DNA of 64,000 bases. Source: Alcanivorax sp. 24. GTDB taxonomy: Bacteria; Pseudomonadota; Gammaproteobacteria; Pseudomonadales; Alcanivoracaceae. Numbering within the stretch: the first letter of the stretch is position 1; every line of letters begins with the position of its first letter. Made by a program: the position numbers and the translations under genes. Where the stretch lies: the NCBI RefSeq assembly GCF_004360225.1, contig NZ_SNUA01000007.1, positions 62,001 to 126,000 on the forward strand. Direction: 5' to 3'. Below the pieces are notes generated by a model. That model did not search any database. It had not been told where the DNA came from and was given only the letters and a program-made list of their open reading frames with translations. Positions 1 through 9,383 of the stretch are shown here, piece after piece.

Positions 1-54
1 AGCCTGGTGGATGAGCTACAGCAAAGCCGGGAACCGGTGCCGGCTTGCGCCTGA
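1..54 (+). CDS. C-terminal end of an unidentified gene (partial)
   Basis: Frame 1 is open from the window edge to a TGA at 52-54 and encodes 17 residues ending in EPVPACA. This is the expected pattern for the tail of a gene that starts upstream of the window. The fragment is too short to identify, and it could be a chance open frame. Confidence 0.35.
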   Translation, partial: SLVDELQQSREPVPACA

Positions 55-137
55 TCAATGGGAACAGACCGGGGCGTGGTCCGTGGATTAGTGCGATCCC
101 ACCGTTGTGTAACAGGCCGCCGACACGCCACACGCTC

Positions 138-208
138 ATTCGTTGGCAAGCCAGCTTCCCACGGCGGCTTCGTGGCTTTTTCCGTGGGAAGCGGGCATGC
201 TCGCGAAT
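138..208. repeat. REP-type palindromic repeat, diverged arms
   Basis: Two small hairpin arms, GTTGGCAAGCCAGC and GCGGGCATGCTCGC, point outward from a shared TTCCCACGG/CCGTGGGAA core. It is the least symmetrical member of a family with better-paired copies at 5310, 9193, 28701 and 53627. It lies in the 328-bp gene-free stretch 55-382, where nothing else was recognised apart from the Shine-Dalgarno of the next gene. Confidence 0.75.
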
Positions 209-382
209 GCAGCGCGAATTCCTATCTCCAAACCAATAAACTGGCCACGGTTATGGGTTCAGCGTTCAAATGTCGGAGCCGTCAAAATTGGTGAGGCCGC
301 GGTGGTGTATGGACCGTGGTCAGCTCTGGCGAGGGCGGTATGATGAGCAGCATCAGGGGCGATCACCGGGAGAGGAGCGGTA

Positions 383-790
383 ATGTACACAGGACAATGT
401 TTATGCGGCGGTGTCCGGTTCCGGATCGAAGGCGAACTGGCGCCGGTGCAGGTCTGTCATTGCTCCCAATGCCGGCATGCCCAGGGCACGCCCTTCGCCA
501 CCAATATTCCGGTCCCCACCGATGCTTTCCACCTGGATGCCGGTGAGGACTTGCTCAAGGGCTTCGAGTCCACACCGGGCAAGGAGCGGGTGTTCTGCGG
601 TCACTGTGGTTCGCCGCTGTTCAGCCGCCGGGCCGATCTGCCGGAGGTGGTGCGGATCCGTGCCGGTCTGATCAACGAGCCTTTGGACGTGCGCCCGGCC
701 TGGCACGCTTTCACCGCCTCCAAGGCCGATTGGTGGTCGATCAATGATGATTTGCCCTGCTATCCCGAGGGCTACCCCGGACGGCCCTGA
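383..790 (+). CDS. GFA / CENP-V family zinc-binding protein
   Basis: This 135-residue protein has the cysteine pattern of the glutathione-dependent formaldehyde-activating enzyme (Gfa) fold: C6-L-C8 near the N-terminus, C25-H-C27-x-x-C30, and a third pair C72-x-x-C75 followed by GSPLF. In this family these cysteines hold two zinc ions. Most bacterial members have no proven substrate, so a formaldehyde role should not be assumed. The start is supported by AGAGGAG about 7 nt upstream of the ATG. The gene is separated from ribE by 125 bp that hold a fragment of the 300-bp repeat family, so it is probably transcribed on its own. Confidence 0.85.
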   Translation: MYTGQCLCGGVRFRIEGELAPVQVCHCSQCRHAQGTPFATNIPVPTDAFHLDAGEDLLKGFESTPGKERVFCGHCGSPLFSRRADLPEVVRIRAGLINEPLDVRPAWHAFTASKADWWSINDDLPCYPEGYPGRP

Positions 791-842
791 ACGCGCCGGA
801 TTTGGCTCCAGCCCCCTGGACGTTTATCATTTGCCGCGCCTG

Positions 843-876
843 AGAGCCTGTTTAGGGGCTCTACGCCTTCGCGGCG
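843..876. repeat. Single-ended fragment of the ~300-bp palindrome-ended element
   Basis: The sequence begins AGAGCCTGTT, continues with nine bases TAGGGGCTC, then TACGCC. This is the same order (constant, 9-nt variable, constant) seen at the ends of the complete copies at 19736, 45818 and 57320. There is no matching right end nearby, so this is a remnant or solo terminus. It lies in the ribE leader. Confidence 0.6.
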
Positions 877-915
877 GTCCGTCCCTGTCCGCCCGGATCA
901 TTCAGAGGTACCACC

Positions 916-1578
916 ATGTTTACAGGCATTATCGAGGCCCAGGGCCATATCGACGCCCTGATTCCCAGCAACGGTGACGTGACCCTGCGCATCCAGAGCG
1001 CCAACCTGGATTTCGCCGATGTGCGGCTGGGCGACTCCATCGCCGTCAATGGCGTGTGTCTGACCGTGACCGAACTGGCTGGCGGCGACACCTTTGCCGC
1101 CGACGTCTCCGGTGAAACCCTGGCGCTGACTTCGCTGAAACAGCTCAAGGCGGGCAGCCGGGTCAATCTGGAGAAGGCGATGACGCCGTCCACGCGCATG
1201 GGTGGCCATTTGGTCAGCGGTCATGTGGACGGCCTGGGTAAAGTGGTATCCCTGACCCCCGATGCCCGGTCCGTACGTATCGACATCGAAGCGCCGGCGG
1301 AGCTGGCCCGTTATATTGCCAAGAAAGGCTCGATCACCGTGGATGGCATCAGCCTCACCGTGAATGAGGTGGATGGCCGGGTGTTCTCTCTCAACATCAT
1401 TCCCCACACCCAGGACGTGACCACCATTCAGGACTGGAAAGCGGGCACGCCAGTGAATCTGGAAGTTGATATCATTGCCCGTTACCTGGAGCGGTTGCTG
1501 CTCGGCGAACGGGCGGCGGAGCCCGGCTCCGCCGGCATCACCATGGCGATGCTGGCCGAACACGGCTTTGTGAAGTAA
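916..1578 (+). CDS. ribE: Riboflavin synthase, alpha chain
   Basis: Catalyses dismutation of two 6,7-dimethyl-8-ribityllumazine molecules to riboflavin, the last step of the pathway, in the cytosol. The 220-residue length is normal (E. coli about 213). The diagnostic MFTGIIE start is present, and two lumazine-binding repeats are visible: the first over residues 1-97, the second beginning at GGHLVSGHVDG and ending near IIARYLERLL. CAGAGG upstream of ATG serves as ribosome binding site. It leads a same-strand cluster ribE-ribBA-ribH-nusB-thiL-pgpA. ribD, often in this cluster, is not seen next to it, and no FMN riboswitch core was recognised in the 125-bp leader. Confidence 0.97.
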   Translation: MFTGIIEAQGHIDALIPSNGDVTLRIQSANLDFADVRLGDSIAVNGVCLTVTELAGGDTFAADVSGETLALTSLKQLKAGSRVNLEKAMTPSTRMGGHLVSGHVDGLGKVVSLTPDARSVRIDIEAPAELARYIAKKGSITVDGISLTVNEVDGRVFSLNIIPHTQDVTTIQDWKAGTPVNLEVDIIARYLERLLLGERAAEPGSAGITMAMLAEHGFVK

Positions 1579-1644
1579 TACTGGCATGCTCCGCACGTAC
1601 TTTGCTTGTTAGCGTGTTGCGTGCCAGCTTGAAGGCGAATTTTT

Positions 1645-2754
1645 ATGCAGCTCAATAGCGTTGAAGAACTGATCGAGGATATTCGTCAGGGCCGGATGGT
1701 GATCCTGATGGACGATGAAGACCGGGAAAACGAAGGCGACCTGGTGATGGCGGCCGAGCACGTGACCGCCGAGGCGATCAACTTCATGGCCAAATACGGG
1801 CGCGGGCTGATATGCATGCCCATGTCGAAGGAGCGCTGCGAGCAACTTGATCTGCCGCTGATGGTGCGCGCCAACGGCAGTGGTTTTGGCACCAAGTTCA
1901 CCGTTTCCATCGAGGCGCGTGAGGGCGTCACCACCGGTATTTCCGCCGCTGACCGGGCGCGCACCGTGCAGGCCGCCGCCGCCCGTGATGCCAAGGCGTC
2001 CGATATTGTCCAGCCCGGGCATATTTTCCCGCTGATGGCCGAGCCCGGCGGCGTGTTGCGCCGGGCTGGTCACACCGAGGCCTCCTGTGATCTGGCGATG
2101 ATGGCGGGGTGCGAACCGGCGGGTGTGATCTGCGAGGTGATGAACGAAGACGGCTCCATGGCCAGGCGCCCGGACCTGGAGACGTTTGCCCAGGAACACG
2201 GCCTCAAGATCGGCACCATCGCCGACCTGATCCAGTACCGCGCCCTCAATGAACAGACCGTGGAGCAGGTGAGTGAGCACCCGCTGGCGACCTGGTACGG
2301 TGACTTCCGCCTGGTGGCGTTCCGTGACACCGTGGACGGCCATGTGCACGTGGCGCTGGTAAAAGGTGAGATCACCGAGGACCGGGAAGTGACGGTCAGG
2401 GTGCATCAGGTGGACCCGCTGCGGGACCTGATGAGCGCCAAGATCGACGGCCGTACCGGCTGGAACATGCACCGGGTGTTGGAGGCGGTGTCCCGGGTCG
2501 AGTGTGGGGTGGTGATCATTCTCGGTCAGGACGACGAGTCGGCGGCACCGACCCTGAATCGGATCGAGGCCTTTTTTGACGGCACCGCCACGCAGCCGAA
2601 GGGGCAGTCCCGGGCCTACCGCAACATCGGCACCGGTTCGCAGATCCTCACCGCCTTGGGCGTGCGCAAAATGCGCCTGCTCAGCTCGCCAATGAAGTTC
2701 AATGCGCTGTCCGGCTTCGGCCTGGAGATCGTGGAATATGTGGACGCGGAATAA
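1645..2754 (+). CDS. ribBA: DHBP synthase with degenerate GTP cyclohydrolase II domain (RibBX type)
   Basis: The N-terminal half (about residues 1-200) is 3,4-dihydroxy-2-butanone-4-phosphate synthase, which converts ribulose 5-phosphate to the four-carbon riboflavin precursor. The acidic metal loop [10 protein letters not shown] (23-32) and [10 protein letters not shown] are intact. The C-terminal half has the length and flow of GTP cyclohydrolase II but lacks the C-x10-C-x-C zinc site: where true RibA reads RCDCGEQL this protein reads KIDGRTGWN. It is therefore expected to be inactive as RibA, as known for proteobacterial RibBX hybrids, and a separate ribA should exist elsewhere. The total of 369 residues is usual for RibBA. 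It sits 66 bp after ribE. Confidence 0.93.
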   Translation: MQLNSVEELIEDIRQGRMVILMDDEDRENEGDLVMAAEHVTAEAINFMAKYGRGLICMPMSKERCEQLDLPLMVRANGSGFGTKFTVSIEAREGVTTGISAADRARTVQAAAARDAKASDIVQPGHIFPLMAEPGGVLRRAGHTEASCDLAMMAGCEPAGVICEVMNEDGSMARRPDLETFAQEHGLKIGTIADLIQYRALNEQTVEQVSEHPLATWYGDFRLVAFRDTVDGHVHVALVKGEITEDREVTVRVHQVDPLRDLMSAKIDGRTGWNMHRVLEAVSRVECGVVIILGQDDESAAPTLNRIEAFFDGTATQPKGQSRAYRNIGTGSQILTALGVRKMRLLSSPMKFNALSGFGLEIVEYVDAE

Positions 2755-2757
2755 TAG

Positions 2758-2823
2758 ACGCCGGACGCCGGACGCGAGACGCTGAATCCCAAAAGCGTCC
2801 GGCGTCGGGCGTCCAGCGTCCGG
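2758..2823. repeat. GC-rich inverted repeat between ribBA and ribH
   Basis: Left arm contains GACGCCGGACGC in overlapping tandem; right arm contains GCGTCCGGCGTC and a further GCGTCCGG. Only about 20 bases separate the arms, so a long stem is possible. There is no T-run, so it is more likely a processing/stability hairpin or repetitive element than a terminator inside the riboflavin cluster. A related perfect hairpin occurs at 37263-37289. Confidence 0.7.
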
Positions 2824-2887
2824 CCATCAGTAGACACCACCTTAAGCACTGGCGTTGCCTGGTGCGGTGGGTTAGCAGGATAGGATC

Positions 2888-3358
2888 ATGCAAGACATCA
2901 AAACCTTTGAAGGCACTTTGAGTAATGTGGGCGGCCGGTACGCCCTGGTGGTGGCGCGTTTCAACAGCTTCGTGGTGGAAGCGCTGCTGGCCGGCGCCGT
3001 GGACACGCTGGTGCGGCACGGCGTGGAACGCGCTGATATTGAAATCATTCGCGTGCCGGGGGCCTGGGAGTTGCCGGTGGCGGTGAAGAAAGTGCTGGAA
3101 AAGCGGGATTACGACGCGGTCATCGCTCTCGGCGCGGTGATTCGCGGTGGTACCGCGCATTTCGAGTACGTCGCCGGTGAAGCCGCCAAAGGCATCGCCG
3201 CGGTACAAAACAGCACCGGTGTGCCGGTGGCGTTCGGCGTCCTTACCGTGGACAGCATCGAACAGGCCATCGAGCGCAGTGGTACCAAGGCGGGCAACAA
3301 AGGCGCGGAAGCCGCGCTGTCCGCTCTGGAAATGGTTTCTCTGTTCAAGGCCCTTTAA
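2888..3358 (+). CDS. ribH: 6,7-dimethyl-8-ribityllumazine synthase
   Basis: Condenses the ribBA product with 5-amino-6-ribitylaminouracil to give lumazine, the substrate of RibE. The 156-residue protein shows family landmarks: an early RFN ([10 protein letters not shown]), [25 protein letters not shown] with the catalytic region histidine, and [25 protein letters not shown] stretch precedes the ATG. Its TAA overlaps the nusB ATG by one base (TAATG), which indicates translational coupling. Confidence 0.97.
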   Translation: MQDIKTFEGTLSNVGGRYALVVARFNSFVVEALLAGAVDTLVRHGVERADIEIIRVPGAWELPVAVKKVLEKRDYDAVIALGAVIRGGTAHFEYVAGEAAKGIAAVQNSTGVPVAFGVLTVDSIEQAIERSGTKAGNKGAEAALSALEMVSLFKAL

Positions 3359-3837
3359 TGACCACTCCCGCTTCGTCTTCCACCCCCGCCGCCCGCCGCA
3401 AAGCCCGGCGTTACGCCTTGCAGGCGTTGTATCAATGGCAACTGGCGGGGACCACGCTGAGTGATATCGAGGCTCAGTTTCTGGCCCAGAACGACATGAG
3501 CAAGGTCGATCGAAGCTATTTTCATGACCTGCTCCACGGCGTGCCCGCCCGGGTCTCGGACCTGGATGAATCGCTGCGGCCCTTTCTGGATCGCCGGGTG
3601 GAAGAGTTGTCCCAGGTGGAGAAGGTGATCCTGCGGATTGGCGCCTTCGAGCTGCGAGAGCGTCTGGACGTGCCTTATCGGGTAGTGATCAACGAAGGTA
3701 TCGAACTGGCCAAGGTGTTCGGTGCCGATGATTCCTTCAAGTACGTCAATGGCGTGCTGGACAAGCTGGCCCGCCGTGCACGCGCGGCGGAAACCCGGCC
3801 CGGTGGTGCCGCGCCCGACGATCAGCCGCCTTCCTGA
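3358..3837 (+). CDS. nusB: Transcription antitermination factor NusB
   Basis: All-helical RNA-binding protein that with NusE (S10) binds boxA in rRNA operons and supports antitermination. 159 residues. Typical features are [17 protein letters not shown] at the start, the central [36 protein letters not shown] region split over two helices, and [12 protein letters not shown] near the end. The start codon overlaps the ribH stop. The ribH-nusB-thiL order is conserved in many gammaproteobacteria. Confidence 0.97.
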   Translation: MTTPASSSTPAARRKARRYALQALYQWQLAGTTLSDIEAQFLAQNDMSKVDRSYFHDLLHGVPARVSDLDESLRPFLDRRVEELSQVEKVILRIGAFELRERLDVPYRVVINEGIELAKVFGADDSFKYVNGVLDKLARRARAAETRPGGAAPDDQPPS

Positions 3838-3877
3838 CGGACCTTTCCCGACCTTTCGTTCATGAACAGGAGCTGGC

Positions 3878-4792
3878 ATGGACGAGTTCGCCCTCATCCG
3901 CCGTTACTTTCATCATCGCCAGGGCGAGGACGTGGTCCTCGGCCCCGGCGATGACGCCGCCCTGGTGACGCCGCCGGCCGGTGAGCAACTGGTGATGACG
4001 TTGGACACCAGTATCGCCGGCCGCCATTTTCCCGAGGATATGCCCGCCGCCGATATCGGCTACCGCTGCCTGGCGGTGAACCTGTCGGATCTTGCCGCCA
4101 TGGGCGCCACCCCCCGCTGGTTTCTATTGTCCCTGACCTTGCCGGAAGCCGATCCCGACTGGTTGCGCGATTTCAGCGCCGGCCTGTTCGAACTGGCCGA
4201 TCAGGCCGGCATCTCTCTGGTGGGCGGCGACGTGACCCGGGGGCCTTTGAATATCGCTATTCAAGCCACCGGCTCGGTATTGCCGGGGCGGGCATTGCGT
4301 CGGGATGGGGCGCGGCCGGGGCAAACCCTGGCGGTGACCGGCGTGCCCGGGCTGGGTGGGATGGGGCTGCGTCACTGGCGGGCCGGTGTGCGCGATTCAC
4401 AAAGCGCGCGGCATTTTGCCCGTCCGTGGCCCGCGCTGGAGTGGGGCATGGCCCTGTCCGGCCGTGCCGGCGCCGCGCTCGATGTGTCCGACGGCCTGCT
4501 GCAGGATCTCGGGCATATTCTGAGCGCCAGCGGCGACCTGGGGGCGGAGCTGGTGCTGGCGGATTTGCCGGTGAACGATGAGCTGGCGGCGCTGGACGCG
4601 GAGGACCGCTGGGTGCTGCAGCTGTCCGGCGGCGATGATTATGGGCTGTTGTTTACCTGGCCGGCCGGTATTGCCGTCCCGCAAGGGGCCCGCGCCATTG
4701 GCCGGATCACCGATACCCCGGGAGTGCGATTGCATTATCCCGACGGGCGGGTGAGCGACGCGGAGTCCGTTGGCTGGCGTCACTTCGAGTAG
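3878..4792 (+). CDS. thiL: Thiamine-monophosphate kinase
   Basis: Phosphorylates thiamine phosphate to the cofactor thiamine diphosphate using ATP. At 304 residues it is slightly shorter than the E. coli enzyme. Visible motifs are GPGDDAALV near residues 22-30 (metal/substrate binding), the LAVNLSDLAAMGATP segment, GGDVTRGPL, and a late LDVSDGLLQDLGHI with GGDDYGLLFTW. AGGAG lies 6 nt before the ATG. The product is needed by Dxs, encoded nearby on the other strand. Confidence 0.95.
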   Translation: MDEFALIRRYFHHRQGEDVVLGPGDDAALVTPPAGEQLVMTLDTSIAGRHFPEDMPAADIGYRCLAVNLSDLAAMGATPRWFLLSLTLPEADPDWLRDFSAGLFELADQAGISLVGGDVTRGPLNIAIQATGSVLPGRALRRDGARPGQTLAVTGVPGLGGMGLRHWRAGVRDSQSARHFARPWPALEWGMALSGRAGAALDVSDGLLQDLGHILSASGDLGAELVLADLPVNDELAALDAEDRWVLQLSGGDDYGLLFTWPAGIAVPQGARAIGRITDTPGVRLHYPDGRVSDAESVGWRHFE

Positions 4793-4805
4793 CGGGGTCG
4801 GGTCC

Positions 4806-5282
4806 GTGACGCCGTCTTCCATCCTGTTTTTGCTGGCCATTGGCATGGGGACTGGGCTATCCCCCTGGGCGCCGGGAACCATGGGCTGTGTATTGTTCAT
4901 GCTGTTCTGGTGGCCTTTGGCGGCCTGTTCCCGGCGGCTCTATGCCATGGTTCTGGGGGGCGTGGTGGTGGTGGGGATTCCTCTGTGTGGTTTCGCGGCC
5001 GACGTGATCGGCGTCGAGGACGCGCCCGCCATCGTTTGGGACGAACTGGGGGGGCTACTGCTGGCGCTGTCGGTGGTGCCCCGGCATCCGCTTTGGGGGC
5101 TGCTTGGTTTGGCCTGCTTCCGTTTCTTCGACGTGCTCAAGATATGGCCGGTGGGTTGGGTGGATCACGTCTTGCCCGGAGGCTGGGGCATTGTCGCCGA
5201 TGATCTGATCGCCGGGGGCATGGCGCTGGCGGTGCTATGGTTGTTTCGTGTCGTATGGCGGCGGCGTTTCCCGTCGCCGTGA
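4806..5282 (+). CDS. pgpA: Phosphatidylglycerophosphatase A
   Basis: Inner-membrane phosphatase that removes phosphate from phosphatidylglycerophosphate to give phosphatidylglycerol. The family signatures GTGLSPWAPGTMG, VIGVEDAPAIVWDELGG and a C-terminal GGWGIVADDLIAGG are all present, with hydrophobic segments between them. I place the start at the GTG 13 bp after the thiL stop. An in-frame TTG at 4770, overlapping thiL by 23 bp, would add 12 residues and cannot be excluded. From the GTG the protein has 158 residues. It closes the riboflavin-thiL cluster. Confidence 0.93.
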   Translation: MTPSSILFLLAIGMGTGLSPWAPGTMGCVLFMLFWWPLAACSRRLYAMVLGGVVVVGIPLCGFAADVIGVEDAPAIVWDELGGLLLALSVVPRHPLWGLLGLACFRFFDVLKIWPVGWVDHVLPGGWGIVADDLIAGGMALAVLWLFRVVWRRRFPSP

Positions 5283-5309
5283 CTGTTGTATAACAGCCCG
5301 CGTCTGGCC

Positions 5310-5380
5310 ATTCGCTGGCAAGCCAGCTTCCCACAGCGCCTCTGTAGCCCTCTCTGTGGGAAGCTGGCTTGCCAGCGAAT
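5310..5380. repeat. REP-type palindromic repeat (GCTGGC-AA-GCCAGC arms)
   Basis: ATTCGCTGGCAAGCCAGC at the left and its exact inverse at the right flank a TTCCCACAG/CTGTGGGAA core. Each arm is itself a small hairpin. The repeat occupies the gap between the convergent pgpA and dxs genes, a typical REP location, and may stop or protect both transcripts. Other copies use different but still self-complementary arms. Confidence 0.85.
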
Positions 5381-5391
5381 AATGGCGCGCT

Positions 5392-7314
5392 TTACGCCCG
5401 ATGGGTCAGAACCGCGCCCAGCCGCTGCAAGCGGTCCCGAATCCGGCGCTCGACACCGGCGGCATCCAGGCCATGGTCGGCCAGCAACGCTTCCCGTTTG
5501 CCGTGGTGGACGAATTCGTCCGGTAACGCCAGATTCAGCACCGGCATCACTACGCCTTCGTCCATCAGCAGTTCGTTAACCGCCGAACCGGCGCCGCCCA
5601 TACGCTGATGATCTTCCACCGTGACCAGCAGGGTATGGCTGGCGGCGGCTGCGAGGATCGCGTCGCGGTCCAGTGGTTTGACCCAGCGCATGTCGAGAAC
5701 GGTGGCGTCCAGGGTCTCGCCGGCTTCCCGGGCCGCTTCGCCGAGGGCGCCGAAGGACAGAATCGCCACCGGGCCCTTGCCTTCCCGCAGTACGCGGCTT
5801 TTGCCCAGAGGCAGCGGCGTCATGGTGTTCTCGATGGCGGCGCCGGGGCCGGTGCCACGGGGATAACGGACCGCCGCCGGCCCCTGGTGCAGCCAGGCGG
5901 TATAGAGCAGTTGCCGGCACTCATTTTCATCGCTGGGGGCGGCGATCACCATGTTGGGCACGGTGCGCAGGTAGGCCAGATCGAAAACGCCGCCGTGGGT
6001 GGCGCCATCCTCACCGACGATGCCGGCGCGATCCAGGCCGAAGGTCACATCCAGCTCCTGCAGGGCGACATCGTGGATCAACTGGTCGTAGCCCCGTTGC
6101 AGGAAGGTGGAATAGATCGCCACCACCGGCTTCTGACCTTCACAGGCGAGACCGGCGCCCAGCGTGACCGCGTGCTGCTCACAGATCGCCACGTCGTGGT
6201 AGCGATCCGGGAAGCGGTCGCGGAACGCCACCATGCCGGAGCCTTCGCACATGGCTGGAGTGATGCCGACCACGCGTGGATCGCGCTCCGCCATGTCGCA
6301 CAGCCATTGCCCGAACACGTCCTGATATTTCGGCCCCTTGGGTTTGGCCGGCTTGGCCACTTCCACCTTGGCTTTGGGCTCGATCTTGTTGAGTGCGTGG
6401 TAGCCCACCGGATCCGCTTCCGCCGGTGCGAACCCCTTGCCCTTGGTGGTGTAGACGTGCAGAAGTTGGGGCCCTTCCAGGTCGCGCATGTTTTCCAGGG
6501 TGGCGGTGAGCTCGTCCAGGTCGTGACCATCGATGGGGCCGATGTAGTTGAAACCGATGGCCTCGAACAGCATGTCCGGGCTCACCATGTTCTTCATGCT
6601 CTCTTCCGTGCGACGCACGAAATCCCAGGCCGCCGGCATCGCCGACAGCACCTTCTTGCCGCCTTCGCGCAGCGCGATATAGGTTTTGGAGGCCCAGATG
6701 CGTGCGAAATAGTTGGCCAGACCGCCCACGTTGTGGCCGATGGACATGGTGTTGTCGTTGAGGATGACCAGCAGATTGGCGCGCGTGTGGGCCGCGTGGC
6801 TGAGGGCTTCAAAGGCCTGACCGGCGGTCATGGCGCCATCGCCGATCACCGCCACGGTGCGCCGTTCCTTATCGCCCTGACGGGCGCCCAGGGCCATGCC
6901 CAGCGCCGCGCTGACCGAGGTGGACGAGTGGCCCACGCCGAAGGTGTCATAGGGGGATTCGCTTCGTTTGGGAAAGCCGGACAGCCCGTGTTGCTGGCGA
7001 ATGGAGGTCAGCGCCTCGCGGCGGCCGGTGAGGATCTTGTGCGGATAGCACTGATGGCCGACATCCCAGACCAGGCGATCATGGGGCGTATCAAACAGAT
7101 AGTGCAGTGCCACGGTCAGCTCCACCACGCCGAGACCGGCGCCGAAGTGGCCGCCGCTGCGGCCCACCGCGAACAGCAGGTAGGCCCGCAGTTCGTCCAC
7201 CAATTGCTCGAGCCGGTGTGGCGCCAGCCGCCGTAAATCCGCCGGCGCGTTGATACTGTCCAGCAGCGGCGTGGCCGGGCGGGTGAGCGGGATGTCGGTA
7301 AAGGTCTTTGGCAT
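5392..7314 (-). CDS. dxs: 1-deoxy-D-xylulose-5-phosphate synthase
   Basis: First, thiamine-diphosphate-dependent step of the non-mevalonate isoprenoid pathway: pyruvate plus glyceraldehyde 3-phosphate to DXP. The 640-residue length is normal. Visible features are [17 protein letters not shown], the [14 protein letters not shown] segment, the ThDP motif [14 protein letters not shown] ending in ILNDN, the transketolase pyrimidine-domain MCEGSGM and QHAVTLGAG stretches, and a C-terminal transketolase domain. It lies downstream of ispA on the same strand but 297 bp away behind several hairpins, so it may have its own promoter. Confidence 0.97.
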   Translation of the reverse strand: MPKTFTDIPLTRPATPLLDSINAPADLRRLAPHRLEQLVDELRAYLLFAVGRSGGHFGAGLGVVELTVALHYLFDTPHDRLVWDVGHQCYPHKILTGRREALTSIRQQHGLSGFPKRSESPYDTFGVGHSSTSVSAALGMALGARQGDKERRTVAVIGDGAMTAGQAFEALSHAAHTRANLLVILNDNTMSIGHNVGGLANYFARIWASKTYIALREGGKKVLSAMPAAWDFVRRTEESMKNMVSPDMLFEAIGFNYIGPIDGHDLDELTATLENMRDLEGPQLLHVYTTKGKGFAPAEADPVGYHALNKIEPKAKVEVAKPAKPKGPKYQDVFGQWLCDMAERDPRVVGITPAMCEGSGMVAFRDRFPDRYHDVAICEQHAVTLGAGLACEGQKPVVAIYSTFLQRGYDQLIHDVALQELDVTFGLDRAGIVGEDGATHGGVFDLAYLRTVPNMVIAAPSDENECRQLLYTAWLHQGPAAVRYPRGTGPGAAIENTMTPLPLGKSRVLREGKGPVAILSFGALGEAAREAGETLDATVLDMRWVKPLDRDAILAAAASHTLLVTVEDHQRMGGAGSAVNELLMDEGVVMPVLNLALPDEFVHHGKREALLADHGLDAAGVERRIRDRLQRLGAVLTHRA

Positions 7315-7481
7315 ACCTGCCTCTGAACGGAGCTGCGATGTTCCGCTACCGGCGGACGGTGGACGCCAGGCCGGTGCGGAAAAACATCATTATAGCGGGG
7401 TTGTTGGGGCCCCGTCAGTGACCGATGAAAACACCCCGCCATCCCGGGGTAGAGAGATTCATGGCTTAAGACCACTGAACT

Positions 7482-7598
7482 CCCCTTTCGGGGCGTCCAA
7501 ACGGTGCTCTAAGCACCGTTGTGTGACCCGGGATCTCCCGCCGCAAGGGGAGTGGCTTCGTGGAAGGCGATGCCGGATCGAGTCCGGCATGACATTTT
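7482..7598. repeat. Cluster of three hairpins including an ATGCCGGA REP
   Basis: The 297-bp gap between dxs and ispA holds a CCCC-TTTC-GGGG hairpin (about 7482-7493), a perfect AACGGTGCT-CTA-AGCACCGTT hairpin (7500-7520), and ATGCCGGA/TCCGGCAT with a 5-nt loop (7570-7590) followed by a T-rich tract to 7598. The last one recurs at 36555. On the plus strand its shape is terminator-like. On the minus strand it lies just beyond the ispA stop. Nothing coding was seen in the gap. Confidence 0.75.
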
Positions 7599-7612
7599 TC
7601 AGGGGGCGGTGG

Positions 7613-8515
7613 TCAGTGACCACGGCGGACAATATAGTCGGCCAGATCCAGTAACGGGCGGGCCGCTTCACCATGACCCTGCAAGTGCCCGCGGGCCTGC
7701 TGGCACAGGGTTTGGGCCCGTTCACGGCTGGCCTCCAGGCCGATCAGGGCGGGGAAGGTGCTTTTACCCTGTTTTTCATCCGAACCGCTGGGTTTGCCCA
7801 ATTGCGCGGTATCCACGGTGACATCAAGGATGTCGTCCTGAATCTGAAATGCCAGACCGATGGCATCACCGAAGCCCAATAACGCTTGTTCCAGGGCCGG
7901 ATCCGGACGGTTCGCCGCCAGATAACCCAGATGCAGGCTGGCGGTGATCAGGCGGCCGGTCTTCAGGTAATGCATGCGTTCCAGGGCGGCGACCTGTTGC
8001 AGTCGGCCCTCGGCCTCCATGTCCTGCATTTGCCCCGCCGCCATGCCGGCGGCTCCGGCGGCTCCGGCCAGGGCGCGGACCATCCCGACCCGGGTGGCGG
8101 CCGGATAGTCGCCGGCGTCACCAAGCAACTCGAATGCCATTGTCAGAAGGGTGTCGCCGGCCAGGATCGCGGTGGCCTCGTCGAAGGCGCGGTGGCAGGT
8201 GGGCTGGCCACGGCGCAAGTCGTCATTGTCCATCGCCGGCAGATCATCGTGTACCAGGGAATACGCGTGGATCAACTCCACCGCCGTGGCCGGGGCGTCG
8301 GCTTGTGCCGGCGTGCCACCACTTAATTGGCAGGCGGCGTACACCAGCAGCGGACGGATCCGTTTACCGCCGGCCAGGACGGCGTAACGCATGGCCTCGG
8401 CAAGGCGCGGCGCATCGCTGCGGGCGGGGTCTGGTAAATAGTGGCGTAGCGCCTGTTCCAGGCGAATACGGGCGCCGTCGGCGAAAGGCCCCAGGCCCAG
8501 ATTGTCACTGGCCAT
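7613..8515 (-). CDS. ispA: Farnesyl diphosphate synthase
   Basis: Trans-prenyltransferase that extends dimethylallyl diphosphate with isopentenyl diphosphate to C15. 300 residues, normal for IspA. The first aspartate-rich motif DDLPAMD sits at residues 90-96 after [16 protein letters not shown] binds diphosphate near 49-55, and the second motif is in [10 protein letters not shown]. The ATG overlaps the end of xseB by 11 bp, the usual xseB-ispA-dxs order. This set supplies ubiquinone and undecaprenyl precursors. Confidence 0.96.
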   Translation of the reverse strand: MASDNLGLGPFADGARIRLEQALRHYLPDPARSDAPRLAEAMRYAVLAGGKRIRPLLVYAACQLSGGTPAQADAPATAVELIHAYSLVHDDLPAMDNDDLRRGQPTCHRAFDEATAILAGDTLLTMAFELLGDAGDYPAATRVGMVRALAGAAGAAGMAAGQMQDMEAEGRLQQVAALERMHYLKTGRLITASLHLGYLAANRPDPALEQALLGFGDAIGLAFQIQDDILDVTVDTAQLGKPSGSDEKQGKSTFPALIGLEASRERAQTLCQQARGHLQGHGEAARPLLDLADYIVRRGH

Positions 8516-8741
8516 CGGGAGCCTCGAAAGGGGCCGGTTCGGCGTCCGGGTCCTGTTCCAGGAGGATCTGTACTTTCTGCTCGGCCCGGGACAGTGCCTG
8601 TTGGCACTGGCGGGTGAGTTTTACCCCTTCCTCGAAAGCGCGCAGGGATTCCTCCAGCGTCATGTCGCCGGATTCCATACGCTCCACCAGGGCTTCCAGG
8701 TTATCCAGGGATTCTTCCAATTGCGGGACTTGCTTGGCCAT
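8505..8741 (-). CDS. xseB: Exodeoxyribonuclease VII small subunit
   Basis: Small subunit of the single-strand-specific exonuclease VII. 78 residues from the ATG at 8741, which has an excellent GGAGGAAAA Shine-Dalgarno. An upstream in-frame codon would add eight basic residues and is less likely. The sequence has the family helix [22 protein letters not shown] and [11 protein letters not shown]-like register ([15 protein letters not shown]). It overlaps ispA. The large subunit xseA is not in the window. Confidence 0.95.
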   Translation of the reverse strand: MAKQVPQLEESLDNLEALVERMESGDMTLEESLRAFEEGVKLTRQCQQALSRAEQKVQILLEQDPDAEPAPFEAPDGQ

Positions 8742-8818
8742 CGTTTTCCTCCGTGGGCGGCGCAACGTTAACGGAGGCGTCAGGCCGGGTCAATCGGTGG
8801 CGCCGAGCCTGGCAAGCC

Positions 8819-8920
8819 CACACGCAACACGCCGGCACGCTTTGGAGAAAATCGCCTGGAGCGATTTCCAACGTTGCCCGGGCAACGGTCCTTTAGCGTG
8901 CCCGCGTGTTGCGTGTAAGC
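8819..8920. repeat. Long nested palindrome of the CGTGTTGCGTG family
   Basis: Outer arms CACACGCAACACGC and GCGTGTTGCGTG frame inner structure: GGAGAAAATCGC/GCGATTTCC and the 16-bp perfect palindrome CGTTGCCCGGGCAACG at 8872-8887. It lies in the 642-bp gene-free interval between xseB and the next gene (8742-9383). That interval also holds the REP at 9193, and I see no credible gene in it. Related sequence appears at 25157, 29605, 41669 and 43668. Confidence 0.75.
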
Positions 8921-9192
8921 GGGTGCCCCTCCAACCGTTCCCATGCTTTGGCGACTATTGTATTCTTCTTTGTATTCAAATGGTTATGTGGGTTTCACGG
9001 GGCTTGGCCCGGGGGCGGGAATGAACAGGCGCCATTGATTCCAAATAGGTCTAACAGGGGGCTTCCGGGGTTTCGGCGGGGCGCCTATAGTGAAATGCCC
9101 GCTGGCCACCGCAAGCCGCTTCTTCCTCTGATCTCCTTTCCCTATGGCGTCTCGCTTGCGGTACCGGCGGGGGCTCTTGTCTCCATGCACCG

Positions 9193-9263
9193 ATTCGCTG
9201 CCAAGGCAGCTTCCCACAGCGGGAACCGCGGAGCCGCTGTGGGAAGCTGCCTTGGCAGCGAAT
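9193..9263. repeat. REP-type palindromic repeat (GCTGCC-AA-GGCAGC arms)
   Basis: A near-perfect 71-bp palindrome: ATTCGCTGCCAAGGCAGC at both ends in inverse orientation around TTCCCACAGCGG/CCGCTGTGGGAA. The arms differ from the copy at 5310 by paired C/G swaps that keep each arm self-complementary. Confidence 0.85.
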
Positions 9264-9383
9264 CGGTGCGGCGATTTTTTATCTGTCCCCTTATTTCCTG
9301 ATATTTACTTCCCGCCGCCGTTCCCTTTCGATAGGAAAGTCGGCCCGGCCGACAATAAACAATAATAAGAGGGGGGATGAGCA

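Noticed and set aside
791-915. An FMN riboswitch before ribE
   Set aside because: The 125-bp leader shows a repeat fragment but none of the conserved RFN-element blocks.
1645-2754. A fully bifunctional RibBA assignment
   Set aside because: The GTP cyclohydrolase II zinc cysteines are missing, so only the DHBP synthase half is supported.
5608-7236. A 542-codon open frame on the plus strand opposite dxs
   Set aside because: dxs has all expected motifs on the minus strand. The opposite frame is rich in G, R, H and V without domains and is a GC-skew shadow.
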